Source: Allomyces macrogynus ATCC 38327 (Eukaryota; Blastocladiomycota; Blastocladiomycetes; Blastocladiales; Blastocladiaceae). Taken from it: a DNA stretch of 25,629 nucleotides. Where the stretch lies: NCBI GenBank assembly GCA_000151295.1, contig GG745365.1, forward strand, positions 511,693 to 537,321. The letters are read 5' to 3'. This document shows positions 1 to 7,981 of this stretch, one piece after another. Each line of letters starts with the position of its first letter. Position 1 is the stretch's first letter. The notes under the pieces were generated by a model. That model was given only the letters and a program-made list of their open reading frames with translations, was not told where the DNA came from and ran no database searches. A program made the position numbers and the translations under genes.

Positions 1-720
1 CGAGACGTTCCTGCTGCTCTTGGCGCTCAAGGTGCGGTACCCGGACCGGATCACTTTGATTCGCGGCAACCACGAGTCGCGGCAAATCACGCAAGTGTAT
101 GGGTTCTACGACGAGTGTTTGCGCAAGTACGGCTCCGTCAACGTGTGGCGGTACTGCTGCGAGATTTTTGATTATCTGGCGCTTGCCGCGCTCGTGGACG
201 ACCGGATCCTGTGCGTGCACGGCGGCCTCTCGCCGTCGATCACGACGCTCGACCAGATTCGCACGATCGACCGGAAACAGGAAGTGCCGCACGACGGGGC
301 CATGTGCGATTTGTTGTGGTCCGACCCAGAGGAGATTGATGGGTGGGGGGTCAGTCCGCGCGGGGCCGGGTACCTGTTTGGTGGGGATGTGGTCGCGGCG
401 TTCTTGCACGCGAATAACTTGGAGCTGATTGCGCGCGCGCACCAGCTGGTCATGGAGGGGTACAAGCACATGTTCAAGGATACGGTGGTGACAGTGTGGT
501 CGGCGCCAAATGTGCGTTTGTTTGGTTTGGTTTGGAGGAGTGGAGGAGGACACCGACTCACATCTTCTCACGTCCATAGTACTGCTACCGGTGCGGCAAC
601 GTGGCGGCGATTCTCGAGCTCGACGACAAGCTGAACCGCAACTTTGTGATTTTCCACCCGGCGTCGCAGGACGCGCGTGGGATTCCGGCAAAGAAGGCGA
701 CGCCCGACTACTTTTTGTGA
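1..720 (+). CDS. PPP4C: Serine/threonine protein phosphatase 4 catalytic subunit (3' part)
   Basis: This is the C-terminal ~216 residues of a PPP-family metallophosphatase, which removes phosphate from Ser/Thr and acts with regulatory subunits in DNA repair, cell cycle and signalling. The reading frame enters at base 2 and is open from the window edge, so the N-terminal ~90 residues lie outside. Exons are 1-511 and 580-720, joined after the SAPN codons. Visible family signatures are RGNHES (metal and catalytic His, about 59-79), VHGGLSPS (215-238), the DLLWSDPEE and [10 protein letters not shown] segments, [10 protein letters not shown], and after the intron YCYRCGN. It ends in DYFL, the tail that is carboxymethylated on the terminal Leu in PP2A-like enzymes. 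Stretches such as [18 protein letters not shown] match PP4 better than PP2A or PP6, which differ there. The next gene starts 513 bp downstream on the same strand. Confidence 0.94.
512..579 (+). other. Intron in the PP4 gene
   Basis: A 68-nt phase-0 intron with donor GTGCGT and acceptor CCATAG. Removing it joins SAPN to YCYRCGN, a contiguous, highly conserved stretch of PPP phosphatases, so both boundaries are fixed by protein homology. It sets the local style (GTGCGT donor) seen again in the PQ-loop gene. Confidence 0.93.
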
Positions 721-722
721 TC

Positions 723-739
723 GGGCGGGCGGGCGTGGG
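723..739 (+). promoter_or_regulatory. Potential G-quadruplex in PP4 3' UTR
   Basis: Four GGG runs at 723-725, 727-729, 731-733 and 737-739 with loops of 1, 1 and 3 nt fit the canonical G3N1-7 quadruplex pattern on the sense strand. The motif starts two bases after the PP4 stop codon, so it would be in the mRNA. Folding and any effect are inferred only. Confidence 0.4.
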
Positions 740-820
740 TGCAGGAGGGTGGAGTGCGTGGGGGAGGGGGTTATCCATTGGCATATGCGGTTTCCGTGCG
801 CGTCGTGTCGTTTGTTGGTT

Positions 821-850
821 TGGTTGAGCGTGAGATGGTTGAGCGTGAGA
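821..850. repeat. Perfect 15-bp tandem duplication
   Basis: The unit TGGTTGAGCGTGAGA occurs at 821-835 and again directly at 836-850 without a mismatch. It looks like a recent slippage or duplication event in non-coding DNA upstream of the PQ-loop gene. Confidence 0.95.
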
Positions 851-1090
851 CAGGAGGAAAGAGAGGACAAGGGCGGGAAATTGAGGAAGCAATGCGTGCG
901 TCATGCGAGACGGCAACGGGTCAGGTGCGCAAACGGTGTGAGACGTGCGCTGCTCCTGCCAAAGAAGGAAGGCGTCGACTTTCCATCGTTCACCGCAGCA
1001 GGCCCAAGCAGCGCTCCGACCAGCACCGACCGACCACCTGCGCGTGGGCTGGGCGCGACGACGCTGGCTGACCACGACCAGAACGCGATC

Positions 1091-1117
1091 CACCACCACC
1101 ACCACCACCACCACCAC
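1091..1117 (+). repeat. (CAC)9 trinucleotide microsatellite
   Basis: Nine perfect CAC units followed by CAA. It lies in the probable 5' leader or promoter of the PQ-loop gene, 117 bp before the ATG. In one frame it would read as poly-His, but that frame has no start or homology that would make it coding. Confidence 0.95.
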
Positions 1118-1233
1118 CAACGTCGACCGTCACTGCGCGCACGGCCACCACCACGACGCTCCGCCTCGGCCTGCGCAACTACCTGCACCACCTGCCGCAA
1201 CCGTGAGCCCCGCCTCCTGCCGGCTTCTCCACC

Positions 1234-2960
1234 ATGGACGCGCAAGTGAGCCTCCTCGACTTTGCGTCGCCGCCGCCCGCCATGATGCTCCTGTCGCCGC
1301 CCTCGCCGCCGCTGGCGACGCTGCCCGGCGACGCATGCCCCGACGCGCACGACCCGGCCAAATTCGGCATTTCGCTGTTTCTGCTCGTCGGCATCGTGCT
1401 CTCGTACGTGCCGCAGCAGCTCAAGATCGTCGAGCTGCGGTCCTCCGAGGGCCTCTCGCCCTACTTCTTGCTGCTCGGATCGGTCTCGTGCATCTCGACC
1501 GTGGCCAATGTCGCGCTGCTCCAGCACGACGTGCTCAAGTGCTGCGACGTCTGGGTCCGTTTTGCGTCGTTTCCCAGAGATCAAATTCGGCTTCTCACGG
1601 CCACGTACTCACGACCTCTGCACCGCTTGGCCGCCGTGATCCTTCTACGTAGTCGCCGTTGACGTGCTTTGAGAACGCGCTCGGCCTCATTCAGGTCGCG
1701 TCGCAGGCGGTCATGTTCTTGCTCATGTGCGTGTTGCCTGCTGCTTGTTCGCGATACGCGCCACTGGTTGCTGATGATCCCTGCTGACCTTTGAACGACC
1801 AAATTCTGTCTCCCTGATCCCCTTTCTACAGCCTCGTGCTCTTCCTGGTCTACTACCCGGTCCGCCACAAGCGCATCCTCAGCATCACGGGCATTGCGAC
1901 CGGCGTATCGACCGAGACGACGCCGCTGCTCGCTGACGTGGCCGCGACCACGACAACCACGGTCACCACGGCCACGGCACACGTGCACGTCCCCTCGCCC
2001 CGGCCCAACACCGTCACCTACACGACCTGCGAGCGCTGCTCGGTCCCTGCTCCCGCATGGCGCACCTCGCAAATGATCGGTGCCGGCGTGGCGCTCTACT
2101 TCATCGCCGTCCTCGGCCTGTGGATGGCGCTCGACATCTACAGCACCGTTGCGCCCCCCGCCGCGTACCGTGTCGCCGTGCAGACGGCCGCCGCCTGCTT
2201 TGGCGCAATTGCCACGGGCATGTCGTGCCTGCAATTCCTGCCGCAAATCGCCGAGACCTACCGGACCAAGCGCCCCGGCGCGCTGTCGATCCTGACCATG
2301 ATGATGCAGACGCCCGGGACCCTGCTCCTGATTTACTCGCTCGCCGCACGGCCCGGGACCAATATCTCGACCTACTTGTCGTACGTGGTCGCCGCCACGT
2401 GCCAGGGATCGCTGCTCGCCATGAGCCTGATTTACGCGCGCCGCACGCGCCGCCGCGTCGCTGCGGATCCCGACGAGTCGGACTTGTTTGTCGCGACATC
2501 GCCAGGGACCGAATTCGCGCAACTGCTCGTGCCCAACGCGTCGGAGATGCTCTACGACCCGGACAACACGTCGGGTCTGTCGTCGGTATCCGAGGCCGGC
2601 GCGCCCGCGGCGGGGGCCGGGAATGGGAACGGCGTCAACGCGCGGCACGCGGCGTCATGGACGTCGTCGTCGGATAGGGGCGCGCTCGAGGAGACAGCGT
2701 CGCTGCTCGTGGAAGATGCGGATGCGGGGACCATTGCACCGAGTTTGATTGGGATCGCGTCGGTCGAGACGGGCGCACGGGCTGCGAGTCCTGTCGTGCC
2801 GGGCACGTCACTCCGGTCGCTCCGGTCGCCGCGGCTCGTCGCGTCGCCGCAGGTGGGTTCGATGGCGGCGGTCAAGTCGCTGATTTTGGAAAAGTTGACG
2901 GAGAGCACGTCGACGGTACGGGATTGGATATTAGTGGGTGAGACGGGGAGTGGGGATTGA
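1234..2960 (+). CDS. PQ-loop repeat seven-helix membrane protein
   Basis: Exons 1234-1554, 1653-1726 and 1832 onward give a 507-residue protein if translation ends at TGA 2958-2960. PQ-loop proteins are seven-helix transporters or receptors of vacuolar/lysosomal and other endomembranes (the cystinosin and PQLC2 families export amino acids). The first PQ-loop has Pro-Gln at residues 60-61, followed by SSEGLSPYFLLLGSVS; the second has Pro-Gln at 269-270, followed by KRPGALSILTMMMQTPG. Seven hydrophobic segments are visible: three before a Thr-rich loop and four after it. Two acidic dileucine sorting motifs, ETTPLL (160-165) and ETASLL (419-424), fall on predicted cytosolic parts and suggest a vacuolar destination. 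The ATG at 1234 sits in a strong context (CCACCATGG). The C-terminal 150 residues are polar and Ser-rich. Instead of stopping at 2960, the transcript may splice at 2916-2989 into the giant downstream ORF. The transported substrate is unknown. Confidence 0.88.
1555..1652 (+). other. Intron 1 of PQ-loop gene
   Basis: A 98-nt phase-0 intron, donor GTCCGT and acceptor TACGTAG. Splicing joins CCDVW to SPLTCFENALG, restoring the conserved third-helix region of fungal PQ-loop proteins; read-through would instead stop at 1660-1662. Confidence 0.88.
1727..1831 (+). other. Intron 2 of PQ-loop gene
   Basis: A 105-nt phase-2 intron, donor GTGCGT, branch-like TGCTGAC near 1782-1788 and acceptor TCTACAG. 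Splicing joins the helix residues AVMFLL to ILVLFLVYYP, giving one continuous transmembrane segment. Confidence 0.9.
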
Positions 2961-2989
2961 TGCTGACCGCACGCTGATTTGCTGCATAG
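2916..2989 (+). other. Candidate intron linking PQ-loop gene to giant ORF
   Basis: Donor GTACGG follows codon 493 of the PQ-loop protein in phase 0. A TGCTGAC branch-like motif is at 2961-2967 and the acceptor is GCATAG at 2984-2989. The next exon would begin ATC GAC CAT at 2990, in the same phase as the ATG of the giant ORF at 3017. The intron removes the PQ-loop stop codon (2958-2960). The 56-bp space between that stop and the downstream ATG is too small for a normal terminator and promoter, which favours splicing. It is not proven from sequence. Confidence 0.6.
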
Positions 2990-3016
2990 ATCGACCATGT
3001 CCCGCCCGTCCCGACC

Positions 3017-6000
3017 ATGGGTGAGTCGAGCTCGGCCGCCCACGATGCTGCCGCAGCTGCATCGACCGCGACCGGTGTTGTCGATGCCGATGCGCAGTTG
3101 CAGGCCGAGCCGTTCCTGCTCGACCTCGATCACGGCACCACGTTGCCGGTCCCGCCGGCCAACGGCACCGACAGCATCGCGCACGACGCCACCACGGCGA
3201 CGAATGGCGCGTATGCCAACGTCCACGCCGGCAATTCGGCAGACTCTGCCGCCTCGGCACCGACGACCGTTGGCGCAGATCACGCGTCGATCACGGCTCA
3301 CGCGTCGAGTACGGCTCACGCGTCGAGCGCGACGCACGGCACCACCCAAGTCGATGAGGCCGTGCAAGTACCAGCACCACCAGCACCACCAGCGGGTCAG
3401 GGCGCCGTCGTCCCGGACCCGGCATCGCCGATCCTCACGGCTGCATCGCCGATTCTCACCGCCACGTCGCCCGTTTTGGGAGCAGCAGCATCCCCAGCGC
3501 CCGCCGAGCCACTACCGGCCGCAGCGCTGGACGCCGGCGCGCGGCCGCAATCCGCCGCGACCGTCATCTACAGCTCGGACCCGGCCGCCGCCGCCGCCGC
3601 CGCCGCCGCGCCGCCTGCGCTCACCCTTCCAACAACCGATTCCGTCGACCAGGTGGCCGCGATCGAGGCCGACACGCAAGTCGTCGCGCAGACGGGGTTC
3701 ACAATCACGGACTCGGCCCAATCGACGCACGCCAGGCTGGTTTCGCCGCCGGTGCTCGCGGCGAGTGGTGACGCAGTCGTGCACTTGGCGCAAGTCGGAC
3801 CTGCCGCGCGCACGGATCTGGTCGCGCCGGCGGTCCTGGCGCCGGATCAGCTGGTGCTCAGTGTCGCGGCTGGCGCGATCGCAGGCGCGATCGCAGGCGC
3901 CGTCGCGCATGGCCTGCCGTTGGTGACGACTGACGCTGGCAAGACGACGACGATCCAGTACGCACAAGGTGCGACCACGAGCGGACCGGTCGTAAGCAAC
4001 GACCAGGTGTCGTCGGAAACCAGCACGAGCAGTTCGACGTCGTCTGGGCAGTCGGCGATGTCGAGTGCGCACACGGTTCGGACGAGTACGCGCACCGAGC
4101 TTCACTCGACGTCAGTGACCCACACGAGCAGCAGCAGCAGCAGCAGGACGACGATGCATCACACACATGGGTCGACTGTAAGAGTCGAAGGCGTTGGTGC
4201 TGCAACGCGCTCCGACATCGTCGCGTCGGGGAGCCTCGCTGCTGGTACGACGGCCTTCCACCAAGATGCAATCACGAGCGTTGATGCCGTTGGTTCCGCC
4301 ACACGCCCCGATCTCGTTTCTATTGTGATTCCTTCCGGTAGCGCAACGTCCGTCCAAGTCGTGCCTGGCGCATCCACGAGCTCCATCACGCAGGCCGATT
4401 CGGTCTCGACCGCGGTCGTTTCTCCCGTGCCGGGACCGGCGCACGCTGACGTCATCGTCCCGGCCTACGAGCTGCCGCACGACGACGTCGTGCATGCTAT
4501 GCCCGCAGCATTGCCGGCCGCGATTCCCGCACCGACGCCGATCGCGCAGCCGGAGCCGGACTCGAACGTGTTCGCGGCGGCGTCACCGCCCACGTTCCGG
4601 CAGCCGGTGGAATCTGTTCTGGACGAGTCCTTGCCGCCGGCACTGCCGACAGCGCTGCCCGCGTCCGTTCCAGCAGCGACGCTGGCCGTGCCCGTGCAGA
4701 AATCGGCGCACGCTGAGACCGCGCAAGCGTCAACGCCCACCGACACCTCGTACGCCGTTTTTGAGCCCACTGACGAGCCCTCCATCGGCTCGCCGCTCGA
4801 CGCGCCAACCCCCACCGCCGTTTCCCTCGCCGAAGGGCTCGACGTGGCAACCCCGACGGCGTCGCGCACCAACATCACGCACCACCGGTCGCAAGTCTCG
4901 CTCGAATTGCCCGCGGCCGAACTCGTGGATGCCCTGGACACGCCGTTCTGGGACGCGGACGCGCCCACGTCGCCATTGACCGACACGCACCTGGCCACGA
5001 GTCCGGCACGCAGTGATCCGGGCCGCGCCGCGAGTACCACATGGTCGACGGCGAGCCAGGCGTCTACGACGGTCAACTCGGTCGTGAACCAGGCGGCGAG
5101 CCACACGGCGGCGTCGTCATCGGCCACCGCGTCGACGCCGATTTCGGTCATCGGGTTCCGCGTGCCGTCGCCCGACCGCCAGGTGCCAAGGCCGGCAAGT
5201 CCGGCCGTGACGACGACGGTTGTCATTGATGCCGGGGCACTGACGCTGCCGGCTGCGGACGCGCCGTTCGACGAGGCCGCCGACGTGTCGCACGGCGAGG
5301 TCGCTGACCCGGGTGCGCTATTTATCGAGGACGTGGGGCAAGAACTGCTGGCAGACGAGCTCGATGACGTGCCGCATGTCGACATCGACGAGCCCACCCC
5401 TGAGACATTTGGTGTCGAGAACGACGACGCGGCCGCGTTACACGGTCGCGGTGCTGAGCCATCGGCCGAAGAGCCCGCTGATGAACCGCACGGCCAAGAC
5501 GCCGACTCAGTAGCTCTGCTCGACGACGTCACGGAGCACGACGCGCTGCAGAACCAAGTTGTGGATGATTTGCACGACGAGGTCGCTGAGCCCGAATCAC
5601 AACTCGACGAGACTGCCGACGTGCAGGAAGTCGAGGATGTCCAGCCCGAGGTTGAACTGGGCGAGTCCACCGACGCGCTGCTCAACGATCATGCCGAGCC
5701 AGAGTCTTTGGCCGCCGAGGTCGTTTTCGAGCCGCAAAGCGAGGTTGACAAGGCCGAAAGCACGTCACTCGCCGAGGACGTTGTGCCCGAAGTGATTTTC
5801 GGCGAGGCCGCCGGCACCGTGACCGTCGACGACGCCCCTCCCGCATCACACGACGGCGCCTCCATTCACGACGTCTCCGACGCGTCGCTCGACGAGGAGG
5901 CGGAGCCCGAGACGCTGTTCCACGTACCCGCTGACGCGATGCACGGCGAGTCCGCTGAGGTCAAGGTCGAAATTATGGACATGCTCCAAGACGAACAGGA

Positions 6001-7879
6001 CCAAATCACTGACGTTTCGCTCAACGAGGGGACTGATACGGAGACCTTGGCGCACAACGCCGCGGTCGCGTCGCTCGGCGAGGGCGGCAAGCCCGACACT
6101 TTGTTCTTCGAGGTCGCCAACACGGCGCGCGACGAGGACGACGCGGCCACCGATACGTCGCTCGGTGAGGAAGACACCGATTCGGACGGGTCGCAAGGCC
6201 ACGACTCGGAACCTGCGGCGCTGGTCACGAAGAATGATGATGCGCTGCCCGCCGATTCGGACGCTCAGCTTGCCGACGGCGCAGAGGCCGCGGAAACACT
6301 GCAAGTGGAGAGCAGTGTGCTCGAGACGGCGTTTGACGAGGTCGTGGATTCGTCACAGACCGAAGAAGCCGCGAGTGCGTCGCACAGCGAGTCGGACGAG
6401 GCCGCTGACGCCTCGATCGACGATCATATCAACCCGGACCCGCTCCAAGGCGAAGACGCCGAGCACGACCTCACGGACACGCCGCTCGGCAAGGACGCTG
6501 CGGACACGTCGATTGGCCAGGGTCATGACGACAAGCAGGCGTTGGATCAGGCCGTTGACGCGCCGCTTGGCCAAGACGCCGACCTCGACACGGTGCACGA
6601 TGTCAGCACAGAGGTTGTTCACGAGTCGCACATCGAGGCCGGTCACGATTTGCACGTCGAGATTGATCACGAGTCGCACGTCGAGGTTGTGGAGACTCTG
6701 ACGACGTTTGAGGAATCTGCCGACGTGACGCAAGATGAGAGCGCTGAGCTCGACGCGCCGTTTGTTGAAAAGCATGGCGCGCTGGTCGAGGAGTCCGCCG
6801 ACGCTTCGCATGGCGAGGAAAATGACGCGCTGTGTGACGAGGCCACTGACCCGCTGCCCATCGTGCTCGCCGAACCGGTCGTGCCTCCAAGCATGTTTGC
6901 CGAGCCGGTCGTGCCGTCGAGCGAGATTGCCGAGTCGGGCGCGGCGTTCGGCCAGGTCGACGAGCTGACCGAGTCGCACGAAACAACCATGATCCACGAC
7001 CAGACCGTTGAGTCGAGCTTGGTGCACAGCGACATCGGCAAGCAGGGCTTACTGCACAGCGAGTTCACGCAGCAGGACACGCTGCTTGACGAAGTTTCTC
7101 GCCAAGACGAGGACGAGGACCTCGGTACGTCGGCGGATGCGGCCGACGACGCGTTTGCAACGCCGATCGAGCTCGAACTCGAGCCGAGTCGCAGTGACGA
7201 CGTGTCGATCGTGCATGCCGACAAGCCGGCCGTCGCCGAAAGCACCGACGAGCTGCTGTTTGCCAGCACGGCCGATTTCCCGGAGTCGGATCTGGCACCC
7301 GTCCATGTTGCGCTCGTGTCTGAGTTCGACGTTGCCGACGCGAGCGCGGCGATCGTTGCTGTGCAGCCGATCAAGGGTGATTTGAGCGGCGACGATGCCG
7401 ACTGTTCGGCGCCGGCACTCCCGCCACGGCCGGTCGAGTTCAACGTGGAACCGGCACTGGTCGCGGCCGATGCCGATGCTGCCAGCGTGCAGTCTGCCGA
7501 GACTGACCGCGTCACGCCCATTCCGCCGCTGACCGTCGTTGCCGTCGAGTCAGACGCGGCCAGTGTGCAGTCGTTTGAATCTGACGGCTCGACCCCTGTT
7601 CCCGGTCAGACGCTCGAGTCGTTGGTCGAGGAAGAGCACGTGGCCGATTTGGACACGAGCGCCAGCGCCACCGTCGACGTGGACGCGAGCCATCAAGGTT
7701 CTGTGGCCGACACTGAAGACGAACTGGCTCCTGTTGCCGAAAACGACGTGCCGAAGTCGCCAGCCGCAGTCGACGCGGGCGCCACACTTGTAGACGCCGC
7801 CGATTGGTCGCCCCAGACGGACACGACCGAAACACAGTTGAGCGGAGAGGCTCTGGTGCGATCGGAGCATTCAAATTGA
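3017..7879 (+). CDS. Giant low-complexity repeat protein, segment 1
   Basis: A 1,620-codon open frame starting at an ATG in good context (GACCATGG) and ending at TGA 7877-7879. I recognise no known domain. Residues 1 to ~740 are rich in Ala, Ser, Thr, Val and Pro, with ASPILTA-type repeats, an Ala9 run, ATRxDLV-type motifs, a Ser6 run and a His-rich patch; low complexity predicts disorder. The VPSPDRQ block follows (5135-5370). The rest is strongly acidic, built from degenerate units like DASLDEEAEPETLF. Near the end are DELLFASTAD, PIKGDL, and two copies of an ASVQS...TPxP motif that reappear in segment 3. It probably continues the PQ-loop gene upstream and joins segment 2 through the 7856-7981 interval. 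Long antisense ORFs over it are by-products of its GNC/GNG codon pattern. Function unknown. Confidence 0.72.
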   Translation: MGESSSAAHDAAAAASTATGVVDADAQLQAEPFLLDLDHGTTLPVPPANGTDSIAHDATTATNGAYANVHAGNSADSAASAPTTVGADHASITAHASSTAHASSATHGTTQVDEAVQVPAPPAPPAGQGAVVPDPASPILTAASPILTATSPVLGAAASPAPAEPLPAAALDAGARPQSAATVIYSSDPAAAAAAAAAPPALTLPTTDSVDQVAAIEADTQVVAQTGFTITDSAQSTHARLVSPPVLAASGDAVVHLAQVGPAARTDLVAPAVLAPDQLVLSVAAGAIAGAIAGAVAHGLPLVTTDAGKTTTIQYAQGATTSGPVVSNDQVSSETSTSSSTSSGQSAMSSAHTVRTSTRTELHSTSVTHTSSSSSSRTTMHHTHGSTVRVEGVGAATRSDIVASGSLAAGTTAFHQDAITSVDAVGSATRPDLVSIVIPSGSATSVQVVPGASTSSITQADSVSTAVVSPVPGPAHADVIVPAYELPHDDVVHAMPAALPAAIPAPTPIAQPEPDSNVFAAASPPTFRQPVESVLDESLPPALPTALPASVPAATLAVPVQKSAHAETAQASTPTDTSYAVFEPTDEPSIGSPLDAPTPTAVSLAEGLDVATPTASRTNITHHRSQVSLELPAAELVDALDTPFWDADAPTSPLTDTHLATSPARSDPGRAASTTWSTASQASTTVNSVVNQAASHTAASSSATASTPISVIGFRVPSPDRQVPRPASPAVTTTVVIDAGALTLPAADAPFDEAADVSHGEVADPGALFIEDVGQELLADELDDVPHVDIDEPTPETFGVENDDAAALHGRGAEPSAEEPADEPHGQDADSVALLDDVTEHDALQNQVVDDLHDEVAEPESQLDETADVQEVEDVQPEVELGESTDALLNDHAEPESLAAEVVFEPQSEVDKAESTSLAEDVVPEVIFGEAAGTVTVDDAPPASHDGASIHDVSDASLDEEAEPETLFHVPADAMHGESAEVKVEIMDMLQDEQDQITDVSLNEGTDTETLAHNAAVASLGEGGKPDTLFFEVANTARDEDDAATDTSLGEEDTDSDGSQGHDSEPAALVTKNDDALPADSDAQLADGAEAAETLQVESSVLETAFDEVVDSSQTEEAASASHSESDEAADASIDDHINPDPLQGEDAEHDLTDTPLGKDAADTSIGQGHDDKQALDQAVDAPLGQDADLDTVHDVSTEVVHESHIEAGHDLHVEIDHESHVEVVETLTTFEESADVTQDESAELDAPFVEKHGALVEESADASHGEENDALCDEATDPLPIVLAEPVVPPSMFAEPVVPSSEIAESGAAFGQVDELTESHETTMIHDQTVESSLVHSDIGKQGLLHSEFTQQDTLLDEVSRQDEDEDLGTSADAADDAFATPIELELEPSRSDDVSIVHADKPAVAESTDELLFASTADFPESDLAPVHVALVSEFDVADASAAIVAVQPIKGDLSGDDADCSAPALPPRPVEFNVEPALVAADADAASVQSAETDRVTPIPPLTVVAVESDAASVQSFESDGSTPVPGQTLESLVEEEHVADLDTSASATVDVDASHQGSVADTEDELAPVAENDVPKSPAAVDAGATLVDAADWSPQTDTTETQLSGEALVRSEHSN
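3584..3610 (+). repeat. GCC microsatellite coding Ala9
   Basis: Eight GCC codons and one GCG in the reading frame of segment 1. Such runs vary in length by slippage and fit a disordered context. Confidence 0.95.
5135..5370 (+). repeat. VPSPDRQ block, copy 1
   Basis: Encodes TPISVIGFRVPSPDRQ, then PRPASPAVTTTVVIDA, ALTLPAADAPFDEAADV and HGEVADPG, ending at LLADEL. Homologous blocks occur at 12395-12560 (disrupted), 14455-14670 and 17907-18020, and mark the transition from Ser/Thr-rich to acidic sequence. The SPDR core resembles a proline-directed phosphosite, which is an inference. Confidence 0.88.
6441..6536 (+). repeat. 96-bp perfect repeat, copy 1
   Basis: Identical base for base to 15780-15875 in segment 4 and similar to 12881-12970 in segment 3. 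It encodes the acidic PLQGEDAEHDLTDTPLGKD region and the following DTSIGQGHDD. Perfect identity including third codon positions points to recent duplication or gene conversion. Confidence 0.93.
7475..7608 (+). repeat. ASVQS tandem motif pair, copy 1
   Basis: Two adjacent ~26-residue units: ASVQSAETDRVTPIPP, then ASVQSFESDGSTPVPG. The pair recurs at about 13775-13908 in segment 3 as ASVQSAETDRVTPVPP and ASVQSFGSGGLTPVPE. The spacing from DELLFA and PIKGDL is conserved in both copies. Confidence 0.88.
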
Positions 7880-7981
7880 ATTGATGTTGGCGTGTTTGTG
7901 ACAACGCTTTCTGGTTCTGGAGATGTTTCAGTTTTCGCTGACCAGCTCTTGCACAATTTGCGGGGTGTTTGCCATTCACAG
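7856..7981 (+). other. Candidate intron between segments 1 and 2
   Basis: A 126-nt interval, AT-richer than its surroundings, with donor GTGCGA (phase 0), branch-like CGCTGAC at 7936-7942 and acceptor ATTCACAG. Removing it deletes the only in-frame stop (TGA 7877-7879) and joins GEAL to NDHVLLEP in the same phase. The interval is a multiple of three and otherwise open, so a single nonsense change or sequence error is the alternative. Confidence 0.55.

Larger units (their letters stand above)
721..1233 (+). other. Intergenic region between PP4 and PQ-loop genes
   Basis: The 513 bp hold the 3' UTR of the phosphatase gene and the promoter plus 5' leader of the PQ-loop gene. No TATA box or canonical AATAAA signal is visible. 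It contains a G-rich motif just after the stop codon, a perfect 15-bp tandem duplication, a (CAC)9 tract about 115 bp before the start codon, and several upstream ATGs (for example at 892 and 903) that open short reading frames. No conserved protein is encoded here. Confidence 0.7.

Noticed and set aside
892..1071. Upstream ORF of 59 codons starting at ATG 892, and a 12-codon ORF at 903
   Set aside because: No recognisable product. They lie in the probable promoter or leader of the PQ-loop gene, and without a transcription start it is unknown whether they are in the mRNA.
1091..1117. Poly-His reading of the (CAC)9 tract
   Set aside because: The frame containing it has no conserved sequence or plausible start, and the PQ-loop ATG lies downstream in strong context; treated as a non-coding microsatellite.
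4465..5685. 406-codon open frame on the minus strand (and similar long minus-strand frames at 2552-3367, 6667-7521 and 16423-17202)
   Set aside because: They lie antisense to coding sequence whose GNC/GNG codon bias suppresses stops on the opposite strand. They are Ser/Ala/Thr-rich mirror images with no homology or start context of their own.
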